Positions 8,274 to 17,844 of a stretch of 34,039 bases of DNA are shown here, piece by piece. The notes under the pieces were generated by a model that was given only the letters and a program-made list of their open reading frames with translations, was not told where the DNA came from and searched no databases. The translations under genes and the position numbers were made by a program. Source of the DNA: Clostridiales bacterium (GTDB lineage: Bacteria; Bacillota; Clostridia; Oscillospirales; CAG-272); assembly GCA_012514145.1 (NCBI GenBank), contig JAAZAV010000005.1, positions 1-34,039 on the forward strand, read 5' to 3'. Position 1 is the first letter of the stretch; the number at the start of each line of letters is the position of its first letter.

Positions 8274-9761
8274 TTATGCGGTGAAGGCGTCGATTACCGC
8301 CTGATACTTTTCAAGAGCCTTGGCTTCGATGGAGGCATAGCGGGAGGCGAAGCCTGTGCCGCCGCCCGACAGGGTGTGGGCTATGATGGTGGACATGCCG
8401 ACGCCGCCGTCAAAGACGAGACCGAAGTCGACTACCGTGCCCTCGCGAAGCAGGTCGAACATTTTGGTGGTGGCTTCGTCGCGGGAGTACTTCACCTTCA
8501 TGGAGGTCTCGAAGAAGGCGGGGATTATAGTGATGTGTCCCTCGTATGCCAGCGCCTCGAAGATGGCTGAGGAGCGGTCGATGTCCTTGACGGTGATCGG
8601 GATTGCCTCAAACATACCCGAGCCGGGGCTGATGGAGGTGTAGTAGTTTGTCTGAGCCTCGTCAAGCTTGGGCATCGGGAGCACGCCGTAGTTATCCTCC
8701 ATGTCGCGCATGTAGTTGGGGGCGTGCATTATGATGCAGTTGAGGAAGAGCAGCTGATTGTTGGCGAACATCTTGATGGCATCGTTCCAGGCGGGGGGCT
8801 TGCTCAGGGTGTCGGGGGCGGTGTAGAGGGTGTAGAGCTTCTCCACCACCTTTGCCATGCGTTCGCTGTTAACCACAAGCTGCGGCAGACCGTCTTTGTC
8901 GGGAACGGTGGTGAACTGCTCCATGCCGTACTGCTGCATTATGGAGGTCTCGTTGTTGGGGGCGAGGGTGCCCGAGAAGCCGAAGCCGTACTGGTCCTCG
9001 GAACTCATAACGCCGTCGCCGTTGAGGTCCTTTGCCACCGACTTGCAGAAATCGGCTAATCTGTCGTGGGTCCAGCTGCCGTCAAGCACCATGTCGTGCA
9101 TATTCGGCAGTGTGAACTTCTCGTATGCCATGGTCTGGTTGACGAAAATGCAGTAGGTGCAGCTTAAGAATATACAGGTGAAGTCGGAGGCGAAGGTCAT
9201 GAGCTTGCCGCCGAGAGTCAGGTTGTCGTTGACGCTCTGGTTGTACCAGGGGGTTGTGACATCGATGTTGTCTATCGTCAGCACGTCGAGAAAGAGTTTT
9301 TCCGAAGCGGCGGTGCCCGAGTTGACAAGCGAATTTATCACCAGATCGAAGGCATCTTCCCCCGCCTGGATGTTGGAGCGGGTCTGTGTCAGGGCGTTTG
9401 AGGTGCTCACACCGTCCACATATACTATCTCGACGTTGAAATAGTCCTCTACCGCCTTGTTGCGGTCGAAGGCGGCGTCGTAGATTATCTCGCCGGTCAG
9501 CTCCTCGGGCACCACGGTGGTGGGCAGATAGCGGGTCTGGCCGGTGGGTCCCAGGATGCGGAACTTGTAGCCCTCGTAGTCTGCTTTTTCAAGATAATCG
9601 TATGCCGTGAGCTCGGCGGTCTCGGTGACCTCCGCTTCGGTTACTTCGGCTGCTGCGGCTGTGGTTTCCGTTTCCGTGTTTTTGCCGCCTCCGCCGGAGC
9701 AGGAGATGAGCGCCGTTGAAAGCAGGGTAATAATCAGCAGGAGCGATGTTATGCGTTTCAT
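8274..9761 (-). CDS. Extracellular solute-binding lipoprotein (second gene of a tandem set)
   Basis: 495 residues. The signal peptide ends in the lipobox LISC with lipidated Cys21, followed by a Gly-rich then Thr/Glu-rich linker. The body shows the same landmarks as its neighbours: GEIIYDAAFDRNKAVEDYFNV, a DLNGDGVMSSEDQYGF loop, and a C-terminal stretch near ASRYASIEAKALEKYQ. The Asp/Asn-rich loop resembles an EF-hand-like calcium loop but sits inside a solute-binding fold. A GAGGT ribosome binding site lies 6 nt before ATG 9761. Gaps to the neighbours are 56 nt (upstream) and 39 nt (downstream), consistent with one transcript. Sequence differs widely from the paralogues outside the landmarks, so ligands may differ. 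Confidence 0.87.
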   Translation of the reverse strand: MKRITSLLLIITLLSTALISCSGGGGKNTETETTAAAAEVTEAEVTETAELTAYDYLEKADYEGYKFRILGPTGQTRYLPTTVVPEELTGEIIYDAAFDRNKAVEDYFNVEIVYVDGVSTSNALTQTRSNIQAGEDAFDLVINSLVNSGTAASEKLFLDVLTIDNIDVTTPWYNQSVNDNLTLGGKLMTFASDFTCIFLSCTYCIFVNQTMAYEKFTLPNMHDMVLDGSWTHDRLADFCKSVAKDLNGDGVMSSEDQYGFGFSGTLAPNNETSIMQQYGMEQFTTVPDKDGLPQLVVNSERMAKVVEKLYTLYTAPDTLSKPPAWNDAIKMFANNQLLFLNCIIMHAPNYMRDMEDNYGVLPMPKLDEAQTNYYTSISPGSGMFEAIPITVKDIDRSSAIFEALAYEGHITIIPAFFETSMKVKYSRDEATTKMFDLLREGTVVDFGLVFDGGVGMSTIIAHTLSGGGTGFASRYASIEAKALEKYQAVIDAFTA

Positions 9762-9817
9762 ATTCTACCTCGTTAATTTCGGGGTGTATCTTTTTTATGG
9801 ATATATGCCGGGATTTG

Positions 9818-11317
9818 TCAGCTCATGTATGCGTCAACGAGGGTCTGCAGGCCTGTGACGGCGGCTTCCTCCCGCTTGGCGTATGCAGACATCCATTCGG
9901 GATTGCCCGCCTGGAGGGGTTCAAGGAACGCCCATGTGAAGATATTGTTGCAGTGGGCTGCGCCGTAGACCAGGGTAAACAGGCCGCTGAGACCGTCGTG
10001 GACGATGTCTATCATCTGAGCCGAGTAGTCGTCGCGGACATACTTTATCTTAAGCGTGGTTTCGTAGTAGGCGGGGTTGACAGTGCGGTAGCTTTCGCGG
10101 CAGAGCAGTTGCAGAACGGCGCTGGCAAGTTCAAGATTTTTACAGGTTATCGGGATGCCGCCAATCTCGGCGGTGTCGTGCACCACCGTGATGTGTTCGT
10201 CCTGTGTCTCGTCCAGCTTGGGATAGGGCACCAGACCCATGTCGTAGGTCATGGCGCGGAAGCGCTCGAAGTCGCCGATGCCCGCGCCGCTGATGAACAG
10301 CGCGGTTCCGCCGATGAACTTGTTGGCAAGCTCCATGGAGTTCTCGCCGTATCCCTTGTTCAGCGAAGCGTCGTTATAGAAAACATTATATATATTTGTA
10401 TACAGCTTGTCGGCGCGCTCGTTGTTCATGGTTATCTCGGGTATGCCGTCGGCGTCGCGGGTGATGAAATCGGCGTCGGCTGAATAGGAGAAGGGGAAGA
10501 TGGAACCGCCTATGCCGCCTACGATGAAGCCGTACTGATCGTCAAGCGACTTGGTGCCGTCGCCGTCAAGGTCGGCGTATGCCGTTTCGATGTAGCCGAT
10601 GAGCTTCTCATATGTCCATTCGCCGTCCAGCACATGGCGGTAGAGGGCGTCGGGGTCGCCGTTAAAGGTCTCGAACAGCTCCCGGTTGTAGTAGAGGACA
10701 TGGGATTTGCGCAGCACATCGATGAAGTAGTCGCCCACAAGCAGATACATCCTGTCATTGCCGATGGTGAGGTCGCGCATGTAGGAATACCACCAGCCCT
10801 CCTCCTCGAAATCGAAGTAAGGGCAGTCGTAGACGTTTACGAACATCTTCTCAATGGCGACGGTGGCAAGCCCTATCTGGTCGTTGACTATGAGCTCGAA
10901 GGCGTCGTCGCCCGCGAGTATCAGCTTTGACACCTGGGTGTAGACATCGCTCCAGTTGTAGTTTGACTCGGTGTATTCAAGGTTCACGTCCAGTTTCTCC
11001 TGAACATAGAGATTTCGGGCGTACACCGCGTCAAGTGCTATGTCGCCCGTCTCCTCCTCCGGACCCATCATATATTCGTCGGAACTTATATCGGTGACCG
11101 ACATCTGAATCCGGTAGGACGCGCCGTTGAAGCCGAGACCGTCGAGAATGTCGGGCTCGGCGGCGGTGTCTTCACCCGAAGCGGTCTCTCCGGCTGTTGT
11201 GGTGTCGGCGGTTTCAGAGCCGCTTCCGCCGCCGCAGGAGGTCAGTGCCGCCGCTGCGGGCAGTATGGTAAATAACGCGAGGATAAGGGCAAGAAGCCGG
11301 GTCGGTGTCCTGTTCAA
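9818..11317 (-). CDS. Extracellular solute-binding lipoprotein (first gene of a tandem set), TTG start
   Basis: About 499 residues from a TTG start. The lipobox LTSC gives lipidated Cys28, followed by a Gly/Ser/Thr linker, GDIALDAVYARNLYVQEKLDV and a DLDGDGTKSLDDQYGF loop shared with the next two genes. The frame is open to an ATG at 11416, but that lies upstream of the promoter at 11364-11392 and would put about 33 extra residues before the signal peptide. TTG 11317 has a GGAG 10 nt upstream and gives a normal signal peptide; GTG 11326 is the alternative but sits 1 nt after the GGAG. Length then matches the 501- and 495-residue paralogues. Role as for its neighbours: surface capture of an unknown, probably saccharide, ligand. 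Confidence 0.85.
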   Translation of the reverse strand: MNRTPTRLLALILALFTILPAAAALTSCGGGSGSETADTTTAGETASGEDTAAEPDILDGLGFNGASYRIQMSVTDISSDEYMMGPEEETGDIALDAVYARNLYVQEKLDVNLEYTESNYNWSDVYTQVSKLILAGDDAFELIVNDQIGLATVAIEKMFVNVYDCPYFDFEEEGWWYSYMRDLTIGNDRMYLLVGDYFIDVLRKSHVLYYNRELFETFNGDPDALYRHVLDGEWTYEKLIGYIETAYADLDGDGTKSLDDQYGFIVGGIGGSIFPFSYSADADFITRDADGIPEITMNNERADKLYTNIYNVFYNDASLNKGYGENSMELANKFIGGTALFISGAGIGDFERFRAMTYDMGLVPYPKLDETQDEHITVVHDTAEIGGIPITCKNLELASAVLQLLCRESYRTVNPAYYETTLKIKYVRDDYSAQMIDIVHDGLSGLFTLVYGAAHCNNIFTWAFLEPLQAGNPEWMSAYAKREEAAVTGLQTLVDAYMS

Positions 11318-11363
11318 TGTTATCACGCTCCGATCTGTCTTGGTGTTTTGTTGGATATGTACA

Positions 11364-11392
11364 ATTTTAGCACAGCGGCGGTGTATTGTCAA
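11364..11392 (-). promoter_or_regulatory. Sigma-A promoter of the solute-binding protein operon
   Basis: On the minus strand, TTGACA (11392-11387), a 17-nt spacer, then TAAAAT (11369-11364). Transcription should start near 11357, giving a leader of about 40 nt to the TTG start at 11317. Confidence 0.85.
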
Positions 11393-11442
11393 TGGCGAGT
11401 TGGGCAAATGGAACATGGCGGCTTTTCGGCGTTATTGATTGC

Positions 11443-11495
11443 GGGGACGGCTTTTGCAACAGGGACGGCTGATTCAAAAGCCGTCCCTGTTGCCG
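11443..11495. repeat. GGGACGG-type inverted repeat with competing pairings
   Basis: A perfect 15-bp inverted repeat (GCAACAGGGACGGCT at 11456-11470 with its complement at 11479-11493). A second partial copy, GGGGACGGCTTTTGC (11443-11457), could pair with the same right arm. It sits between the V-ATPase terminator and the solute-binding protein promoter. Similar GGGACGG/CCGTCCC hairpins occur between genes in many clostridia (general knowledge). Confidence 0.55.
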
Positions 11496-11502
11496 TAAAA
11501 AT

Positions 11503-11540
11503 ATCAGAGCATCCGATTTTCGGGTGCCCTGATGCTCTTT
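11503..11540 (-). terminator. Terminator of the V-ATPase operon
   Basis: On the minus strand AGAGCATC (11538-11531) pairs with GATGCTCT (11513-11506), followed by GATATTTTT. It lies 27 nt after the stop of the last ATPase gene. Confidence 0.7.
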
Positions 11541-11566
11541 CTGTACATTTATTGGGTTTATTCCGT

Positions 11567-12319
11567 TCACTCGGTTCTGCCGCGGCGTTCGGTGATTGCT
11601 TTGGTGACCATCATGTCCTTCACCTTCATGAGACGGGTGGTGTTGCCCCGCTCGTTCTCGTCCAGCTTCATGACTATGCCGCGGATGGCGACTTCAAGCT
11701 GGGGGATCATGATGTACTCAAGGGCGTTGACACGGCGGCGGGTCTTTTCGATCTCGTCCGCCAGCATCTGCGCCGCCTTTTCCACTTCGGCGAGGCGTAT
11801 CAGGTCGGGGAGTATGGCGTTCAGCCCGCTCACAGCCGAATCGAGGTCGCCGGAGGTGAAGGCGAAACCGTAGTTTATGGCGCCGACGCTTGTGTCTGAG
11901 CTTTGGGCATCGTCTGAGCCGCTGTCGGCATCGGTTTTATTATTGTTATTGCCGCCCGCGCCGTTTGCGGCATCCCTGCCGGGAGGGGCAAGGTGAAAAT
12001 TGAATACGGGAGTTATTACGCTCATCATGTTGCGGGGGGATACCGTCAGTTCGCCCTCCATGCGGGGGAGCATGAGCGATTCCTCCATGACGGCGGGTGA
12101 CATGACGGCGGCGGCTTCGTTGAAGCTGTCGTAAACGCCGCCTACCGCCGCTTCAACCATGAGGCGCAATTCCTTGTTCTCGCGGACTATCGACAGGAAC
12201 TGCTTCATCAGTTCGTCCCGCTTGTCCTTGAGCAGTTTGTGACCCCGCCGCGCGGTGGCAAGACGCGCCTTGAGCTTTTTCAGCTCCATGCGGGTGGGGT
12301 TTACTCGAATCTCAGCCAT
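11567..12319 (-). CDS. ntpD: V-type ATP synthase subunit D (central stalk)
   Basis: 250 residues. Subunit D is the coiled-coil shaft that turns inside the A3B3 head. The N-terminal helix (NPTRMELKKLKARLATARRGHKLLKDKRDELM) and C-terminal helix (EKTRRRVNALEYIMIPQLE...LDENERGNTTRLMKVKD) are both typical. The usual length is about 205-215; the excess is a low-complexity Gly/Asn/Asp/Ser segment at residues 111-144 (NNNN, DADSGSDDAQSSD) in the mid-region that forms the small globular part between the helices. The gene begins 2 nt after the stop of subunit B and is last in the operon. Confidence 0.93.
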   Translation of the reverse strand: MAEIRVNPTRMELKKLKARLATARRGHKLLKDKRDELMKQFLSIVRENKELRLMVEAAVGGVYDSFNEAAAVMSPAVMEESLMLPRMEGELTVSPRNMMSVITPVFNFHLAPPGRDAANGAGGNNNNKTDADSGSDDAQSSDTSVGAINYGFAFTSGDLDSAVSGLNAILPDLIRLAEVEKAAQMLADEIEKTRRRVNALEYIMIPQLEVAIRGIVMKLDENERGNTTRLMKVKDMMVTKAITERRGRTE

Positions 12320-12321
12320 TT

Positions 12322-13737
12322 CTATTCACCGGCTTTTTCGGAATCGGCGTTCTCCGGACGCTTCATGTATTTGGCTATCATGTCGGGCTTGATGCGCTTC
12401 AGCTCGGAGTTGGGAAGGATCGAGAGCAGCTCCCAGCCGAGGTCAAGAGTCTCCTCTATGGAGCGGTTCTCGTTGAAGCCCTGGTTGATGTAGCGCGCCT
12501 CGAATTCATCGGCGAATCGGGCGTAGAGCCGGTCGATGGGTGTCAGAGCCGCCTCGCCGAGAACTACCATCAGCTCTTTTGCCTCCTTGCCCCGGGCGTA
12601 GCTTGAGAAGAGCTGGTTCATGACGCCCTTGTGATCCTCGCGGGTCTTGCCCGGGCCTATTCCCTTGTCCTTGAGACGGGACAGGGAGGGGAGCACGTCG
12701 ACCGGAGGCAGAACTCCCTTGCGGTACATTTCGCGGGAGAGGATGATCTGCCCTTCGGTGATGTAGCCGGTAAGGTCGGGAATCGGATGGGTCTTGTCGT
12801 CCTCGGGCATGGAGAGGATGGGGATGAGGGTGATACTGCCGTCGCTGGTGGCTTTGCGTCCCGCCCGCTCGTACATGGTGGCAAGGTCGGTGTAGAGATA
12901 GCCCGGGTAGCCCCGGCGGCCGGGAACCTCCTTGCGGGCTGCCGACACCTCGCGCAGCGCCTCGGCGTAGTTGGTGATGTCGGTTATTATGACCAGCACA
13001 TGCATATCCAGGTCGAATGCCAGATATTCGGCAGCGGTCAGCGCCATGCGGGGGGTGGTGATGCGCTCGATTGCCGGGTCGCTCGCCAGGTTGATAAAGA
13101 GCACCGTTCTGTCCAGAGCGCCGGTCCGGCGGAAGTCGCTGATAAAGAAATCGGCTTCCTCGAAGGTGATGCCCACCGCCGCGAAAACCACGGCGAATTT
13201 GGTGTCGTCCGTTCCGCTCTCTGAACGCACCTTCGCCTGACGGGTGATCTGCGCCGCCAGGTTGGCGTGGGGCAGACCCGAACCCGAGAAGATGGGCAGC
13301 TTCTGACCGCGCACAAGCGTATTTAATCCGTCGATGGTGGATATGCCGGTCTGAATGAATTCAGACGGGTAGACCCGTGCCGACGGGTTTATCGGCGTGC
13401 CGTTTACATCGCTCATGCGCTCGGGTATGAGCCGGGGGCCGCCGTCTATCGGCTCGCCCATGCCGCTGAACACACGCCCAAGCATGTCTTTTGATACTCC
13501 CAGCTCCACTCCGTGGCCGAGGAAGCGAACCGAGCTCTCCGCCGGGTTGATGCCCGCGGCGCTCTCAAAGAGCTGTACCAGTACATTTGTTCCGTTGATC
13601 TCGAGGACACGGCAGCGGCGAACTTCGCCGCCGGGCAGGGTAATCTCGCCCAGCTCGTCATACTTCACGTTGTCCACGTGTTTGACCAGCATAAGCGGTC
13701 CGGCTACTTCCTCGATTGTTTTATATTCTCTGATCAC
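12322..13737 (-). CDS. ntpB: V-type ATP synthase subunit B
   Basis: 471 residues, family-typical. Non-catalytic nucleotide-binding subunit of the A3B3 hexamer. The beta-barrel domain comes first ([27 protein letters not shown]), then a degenerate P-loop replaced by [14 protein letters not shown], as expected for B rather than [26 protein letters not shown] and [22 protein letters not shown] are further B hallmarks. The gene lies 85 nt after subunit A and 2 nt before D. Cytoplasmic face of the membrane. Confidence 0.97.
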   Translation of the reverse strand: MIREYKTIEEVAGPLMLVKHVDNVKYDELGEITLPGGEVRRCRVLEINGTNVLVQLFESAAGINPAESSVRFLGHGVELGVSKDMLGRVFSGMGEPIDGGPRLIPERMSDVNGTPINPSARVYPSEFIQTGISTIDGLNTLVRGQKLPIFSGSGLPHANLAAQITRQAKVRSESGTDDTKFAVVFAAVGITFEEADFFISDFRRTGALDRTVLFINLASDPAIERITTPRMALTAAEYLAFDLDMHVLVIITDITNYAEALREVSAARKEVPGRRGYPGYLYTDLATMYERAGRKATSDGSITLIPILSMPEDDKTHPIPDLTGYITEGQIILSREMYRKGVLPPVDVLPSLSRLKDKGIGPGKTREDHKGVMNQLFSSYARGKEAKELMVVLGEAALTPIDRLYARFADEFEARYINQGFNENRSIEETLDLGWELLSILPNSELKRIKPDMIAKYMKRPENADSEKAGE

Positions 13738-13822
13738 GATTGTCGTCCTTCTGTATAACTATCGGGAAACGGATGGCATCTCGCGCGATTGCGCGCATAA
13801 TAGCACATTGTGTGCGGTCATA

Positions 13823-15592
13823 TTATTCGGCTTGCTCCGCCAGCTTCGCGAGTGCGGCTTCGGCGGCGGCGAGGATTGCGTCGAATTCCGCCTTATGACC
13901 GGCTTCGGGGATAAACTTGGCGCGGCCGATGTCCTCGCGTACCGGCAGGTCTGCCACCGCCTGAATATCGGCGCCGTTGGCTATCGCCTTCTTTGCGGCT
14001 TCATAGAAACCTAAAACCAGCGAGAGCAGATTGTACTGCTTGTCAAGGGAGCAATAGGCGTCGGCATCGTCCAGAGCGTCCTGCTGGAGGAAGTCCTCAC
14101 GGATCGAGCGCGACACTTCCAGCACCAGACGGTCCTCTGGGGAGAGGGCGTCAACGCCCACTAACTTGACTATCTCTTCAAGTTCGGACTCGTGCTGCAG
14201 CATCTTCATTGCCGTCGCCACATTTTCGTTCCAGCCGGGGGCGCAATTCTCTGTGAACCAAGGGGCGAGACGGTCTTTATAGAGTGAATAGGAGTTCAGC
14301 CAGTTTATCGCAGGGAAGTGGCGGCGGTATGCCAGCGCCGAGTCGAGACCCCAGAAGACCTTGACTATGCGCAGGGTCGCCTGCGACACCGGTTCGGAGA
14401 TGTCGCCGCCCTGAGGCGAGACCGCTCCTATTGCCGATATGGCGCCGATGCGGCGCTCGTCGCTGCCGCTGCAGACCACCATGCCCGCCCGCTCGTAGAA
14501 CTGAGCCAGACGGCTTGTAAGGTAGGCGGGGTAGCCCTCGTCGCCGGGCATCTCCTCGAGCCGCCCCGACATCTCGCGCAGAGCCTCAACCCAGCGGGAT
14601 GTGGAGTCGGCGATGACCGCCACCGTATATCCCATGTCGCGGAAATACTCGGCTATGGTTATACCCGTGTAGATCGACGCCTCGCGGGCGGCAACCGGCA
14701 TATCCGAGGTGTTTGCTATGAGCACGATACGCTCCATAAGCGATTCGCCGGACTTCGGGTCCTTCAGCCGGGGGAACTCGTTTAGAACGTCGGTCATCTC
14801 GTTGCCGCGCTCTCCGCAGCCCACGTAGATAACTATGTCAACGGCGCTCCACTTTGCCAGCTGATGCTGAACCACCGTCTTGCCGCTGCCGAAGGGGCCG
14901 GGTATACATGCCGTGCCTCCCTTGGCTATCGGGAAGAACGAGTCAACGTTGCGCTGACCGGTGACCATAAGCTCGTTGGGGGGAAGTTTTTCTTTGAAGG
15001 GGCGGGCGATTCGCACCGGCCACTTCTGCATGAGGGTCAGTTTCCTCTCCTCGCCGCTTTTTAAGCGGACGACGCCTATTTTCTCCTCAACCGTGAAATC
15101 GCCCGCCGAGATTTCGATTATCTCGCCGTCCCAGCCGAGGGGGAGCATGATGCGGTGATTTACCAGTACGGTTTCCTTCACTTCTCCCAGTATGTCGCCG
15201 CCGACCACCCTGTCGCCCGCCGACACCTTGGGATTGAAGCTCCATTTTTTCGCTCTGTCCAGAGCTTCGACCTGGATGCCCTTTATCAGGTTGGGGCCGG
15301 TCATCTCGTAGAGCCTCCTGAGGGGGCGCTGTATGCCGTCGTAGATGTTTGTCATCATGCCCGGGCCAAGCTCTACCGAAAGGGGGGCGCCGCTGGATAT
15401 CACAAGATCGCCCCTGGCAAGCCCCGCGGTTTCCTCGTAGACCTGTATCGAGGCTTTGTCCCCGTGGATCTCGATTATCTCGCCTATGAGTTCCGAGCTT
15501 CCGACTCGTACAACGTCGAACATGTTGGCCTCGCGCATGCCCTCGGCAATTACAAGAGGGCCTGAGACCTTTAATATTTTGCCTTCTATCAT
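13823..15592 (-). CDS. ntpA: V-type ATP synthase catalytic subunit A
   Basis: 589 residues, normal for bacterial and archaeal A subunits. It holds the catalytic site for ATP synthesis or hydrolysis. The Walker A motif GPFGSGKT gives Lys238. The non-homologous region typical of A (but not F-type beta) lies between the barrel and the P-loop. [28 protein letters not shown] is the catalytic-subunit signature, and [13 protein letters not shown] carries the glutamate switch region. An AAGGA ribosome binding site precedes ATG 15592. A 146-nt gap separates it from subunit F, the largest in the operon, in which I see no clear terminator or promoter. Confidence 0.98.
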   Translation of the reverse strand: MIEGKILKVSGPLVIAEGMREANMFDVVRVGSSELIGEIIEIHGDKASIQVYEETAGLARGDLVISSGAPLSVELGPGMMTNIYDGIQRPLRRLYEMTGPNLIKGIQVEALDRAKKWSFNPKVSAGDRVVGGDILGEVKETVLVNHRIMLPLGWDGEIIEISAGDFTVEEKIGVVRLKSGEERKLTLMQKWPVRIARPFKEKLPPNELMVTGQRNVDSFFPIAKGGTACIPGPFGSGKTVVQHQLAKWSAVDIVIYVGCGERGNEMTDVLNEFPRLKDPKSGESLMERIVLIANTSDMPVAAREASIYTGITIAEYFRDMGYTVAVIADSTSRWVEALREMSGRLEEMPGDEGYPAYLTSRLAQFYERAGMVVCSGSDERRIGAISAIGAVSPQGGDISEPVSQATLRIVKVFWGLDSALAYRRHFPAINWLNSYSLYKDRLAPWFTENCAPGWNENVATAMKMLQHESELEEIVKLVGVDALSPEDRLVLEVSRSIREDFLQQDALDDADAYCSLDKQYNLLSLVLGFYEAAKKAIANGADIQAVADLPVREDIGRAKFIPEAGHKAEFDAILAAAEAALAKLAEQAE

Positions 15593-15738
15593 TTTTGTGT
15601 GGTTCCTTTTATTGTTTGGGGCGGGATTTTGTTACGCTTGCCGCTTGCCGCCGCCGCGCATAAGGGGTAAGACGGCGGTATATCGTCCGCCTGTTTGACG
15701 GGCGTTTTCAGCCGGTATCGGCAGGATATATTGCCCGG

Positions 15739-16095
15739 CTAAATCAGATTTGCAAAGCCCACCGCTCTCTCCACGCTCTCGCGCAGACTCTGCATACCGT
15801 ATCCCGTGGTGCCTTCGCGTCCGGGGATCGAAATAATCGCCGGCAGGGTCCTGCTCTTGTATTTGGCTATGATGTCCGACATGCGTATTGCGATATCCTC
15901 GGTCACGAAGATCACCGCGTAGCCGCCCGATGCCAGTTTGCGGAGCTGTGCCGCGTCGGCTTCATAGTCATCGGCGGTTTCGAATACCGAAAATCCCACC
16001 GCCATGAAGCCCTGAACGCTCTCCCGGTCGCCCATGACCGCAATGCGCCAGGGCTTTCCGTCGGGCGTCTTCAGGCTTTGGGTCAAATCATACAT
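15739..16095 (-). CDS. V-type ATP synthase subunit F (ntpG-type, central stalk)
   Basis: 118 residues, close to the usual 100-115. Rossmann-like rotor subunit that sits on D. WRIAVMGDRESVQGFMAVGFSVFE is the conserved N-terminal strand-loop-helix, and VIFVTEDIAIRMSDII followed by LPAIISIPG is the second signature. The C-terminal helix extends to VGFANLI. It overlaps the upstream subunit C gene by 13 nt, indicating translational coupling. In Enterococcus hirae nomenclature this position is ntpG. Confidence 0.92.
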   Translation of the reverse strand: MYDLTQSLKTPDGKPWRIAVMGDRESVQGFMAVGFSVFETADDYEADAAQLRKLASGGYAVIFVTEDIAIRMSDIIAKYKSRTLPAIISIPGREGTTGYGMQSLRESVERAVGFANLI

Positions 16096-17177
16096 GCTCT
16101 CAGCCTCTCACGTATCTGCCGGGGGTCGCTTCGGGCGTGTTTGCCCGCCGCGATTATCCTCAGGTTCTTAACCGATGTCTCGACTTCGTTCAGGTATGCC
16201 GCGTAAACCTCCGCGCCCGCCAGCTTGTAGCGGGTAGAGGAAAATTCCGCGCTCAGCCGATCCTCTAACACTCGTTCAGCCGCGCCGGGGGAGACGGCCG
16301 CCGCCTCGGTAAAGTCGGTCAGCGCCGCGCCGGTAAGTCCCGCCGCCCGGGCAAGCTCGCCGTCGGCTTTGCCGCCGGTGTCAATGTCATCGGATGTCAG
16401 CACCGCCAGCAGCCCGTCGGGAGCCGCTGTCGCCTTTCCTCCGGGCAGGAATGCCTTTGTAAATGTCTCGGCGCGGTATCGGGGGTCGCCGGTCATGCGG
16501 GAAATCCGCAGAGCCATCATAAGGTTTGCCTGGTCGGTGCGCCGGGCAGCCGCTTTCGATATGAAGGGCACTCCGGTTTCGTCGGCGGCCTCCTTCATGT
16601 CGGCAAAGCATGCCGCGTCAAGAATGAAGTCCACCGTCTGGGGGTCGCGGGTCTGCGCCATGCGCTCCCGGGCTTCGTATATCGCTTCGCCCATATTGGC
16701 GGGATATAATTCGCCCAGCGCCTCGATTCCGTCCCGGTGCAGCGTCTCGGTCACTATGTCGGGGTGAACCGTGCCGCATGCCGACAGTCCGGGGGAGGGA
16801 TCGCGGCCGCGAACCTCGCACTTGAGTATATATTTAAGATTATGGCAGTCGTAGGGGCAGCGGTAGATGTCGAGGATGCGCCGATTGCGCTCGGGCAGCA
16901 GGGAGGCGGTCAGAGCGTATGCCTCCTCAAGCCGGTTTTTCAGCGCGTCCTCCAGTTCATCCTCGCCCGATATGCCCAGCAGTTCGCAGAGCTGACGGGT
17001 GAATTCCTCGCCCTCCGCCTCGCAGAGCCGGGCGCATAACTCGCTTCCGATTATGTTCCGCTCAAGGGCGCGGAGCCGCGCCGAGCCGTATAGATAGTCG
17101 TCCTCGCTGTACTGCGCCGTTTTGAGCAGCCGTATGCCGGGGGCGTTCTTCTTTTTTGATTTCTCTGTCATTTTCAT
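16083..17177 (-). CDS. ntpC: V-type ATP synthase subunit C (d-like rotor socket)
   Basis: 364 residues. Subunit C/d links the central stalk (D, F) to the membrane ring. The sequence is helix-rich with the family landmarks SARLRALERNIIG near the N-terminus and a YRCPYDCHNLKYILKCE segment around residues 105-125. Similarity is weaker than for A/B, as normal for this subunit, but the position between E and F in an otherwise complete operon settles the call. Its ATG overlaps the stop of subunit E by 4 nt (ATGA). Confidence 0.9.
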   Translation of the reverse strand: MKMTEKSKKKNAPGIRLLKTAQYSEDDYLYGSARLRALERNIIGSELCARLCEAEGEEFTRQLCELLGISGEDELEDALKNRLEEAYALTASLLPERNRRILDIYRCPYDCHNLKYILKCEVRGRDPSPGLSACGTVHPDIVTETLHRDGIEALGELYPANMGEAIYEARERMAQTRDPQTVDFILDAACFADMKEAADETGVPFISKAAARRTDQANLMMALRISRMTGDPRYRAETFTKAFLPGGKATAAPDGLLAVLTSDDIDTGGKADGELARAAGLTGAALTDFTEAAAVSPGAAERVLEDRLSAEFSSTRYKLAGAEVYAAYLNEVETSVKNLRIIAAGKHARSDPRQIRERLRACMI

Positions 17178-17836
17178 TCAGCCCTGAAAAGGACTGCGGC
17201 GGCGGCGCCCTCAAGGTCGTCACGCAGGTCGCGGGTCAGAGCCTCAAGCGAACAGTTGAGGTTGGTGTCGCCGCATATCAGCATGAAGCCGCCTTTTATG
17301 TCCGCCGGCTTGTCTGAGATGACTATGCTCTTTCCGTTGTCGGCAAGCAGCGGACGGACGCTGTTCACCGCGGCTATGCCCACGCCGGTGCGGTCGCGGC
17401 GGTTGAAGCGGACGGCGTATTCGCGGACGGGCGACGGTTTGTCGTAGGGGTCTGAGATCTCGATGAGCCTGCGCTCGCCGTCGAGGGCGTCGGTTATCGC
17501 CTTTATCAGCAGTTTCTTAAGGAAGGCGGCATATTCTTCGGTGGGAAGGGCGGCAAGCCCGTCCACCGCCTTGTTAAAGCACTCGTCGAGCAGATCGCCC
17601 CGGGTTCGAAGCAGAGCGTCGCGTCGCCTGGTCTCGGAGGAGGCTTCGGCGCGTTCGGTTATCAGGGCGCTGCTGTGCTTTGACGCTTCGAGAGCCGCGG
17701 CGCTCTCGGCGTCGGCTCTTTTGCGGCAATCGGCGAGTATCTTGTCCGCCTCGGTCCGTGCTTCACGAATAACGGCGACTGCCGACTCACGCGCGTCGGA
17801 TAATATCCTGTTTACGATATTGTCGATTCCGTTCAT
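17174..17836 (-). CDS. ntpE: V-type ATP synthase subunit E (peripheral stalk)
   Basis: 220 residues, within the usual 190-230. The N-terminal half is a charged Ala-rich coiled coil (ARESAVAVIREARTEADKIL...), pairing with the G/H subunit to form the stator. The C-terminal half is a mixed alpha/beta head that contacts A/B, ending GGFMLICGDTNLNCSLEALTRDLRDDLE. The GG(F)xL...G....N.S/T.. C-terminal pattern is diagnostic for subunit E. It lies 8 nt after subunit K and overlaps C by 4 nt. Confidence 0.93.
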   Translation of the reverse strand: MNGIDNIVNRILSDARESAVAVIREARTEADKILADCRKRADAESAAALEASKHSSALITERAEASSETRRRDALLRTRGDLLDECFNKAVDGLAALPTEEYAAFLKKLLIKAITDALDGERRLIEISDPYDKPSPVREYAVRFNRRDRTGVGIAAVNSVRPLLADNGKSIVISDKPADIKGGFMLICGDTNLNCSLEALTRDLRDDLEGAAAAVLFRAE

Positions 17837-17844
17837 TATATTTA

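Noticed and set aside
11318-11416. N-terminal extension of the first solute-binding protein from ATG 11416
   Set aside because: The promoter at 11364-11392 lies inside it, and the extension would precede a normal lipoprotein signal peptide.
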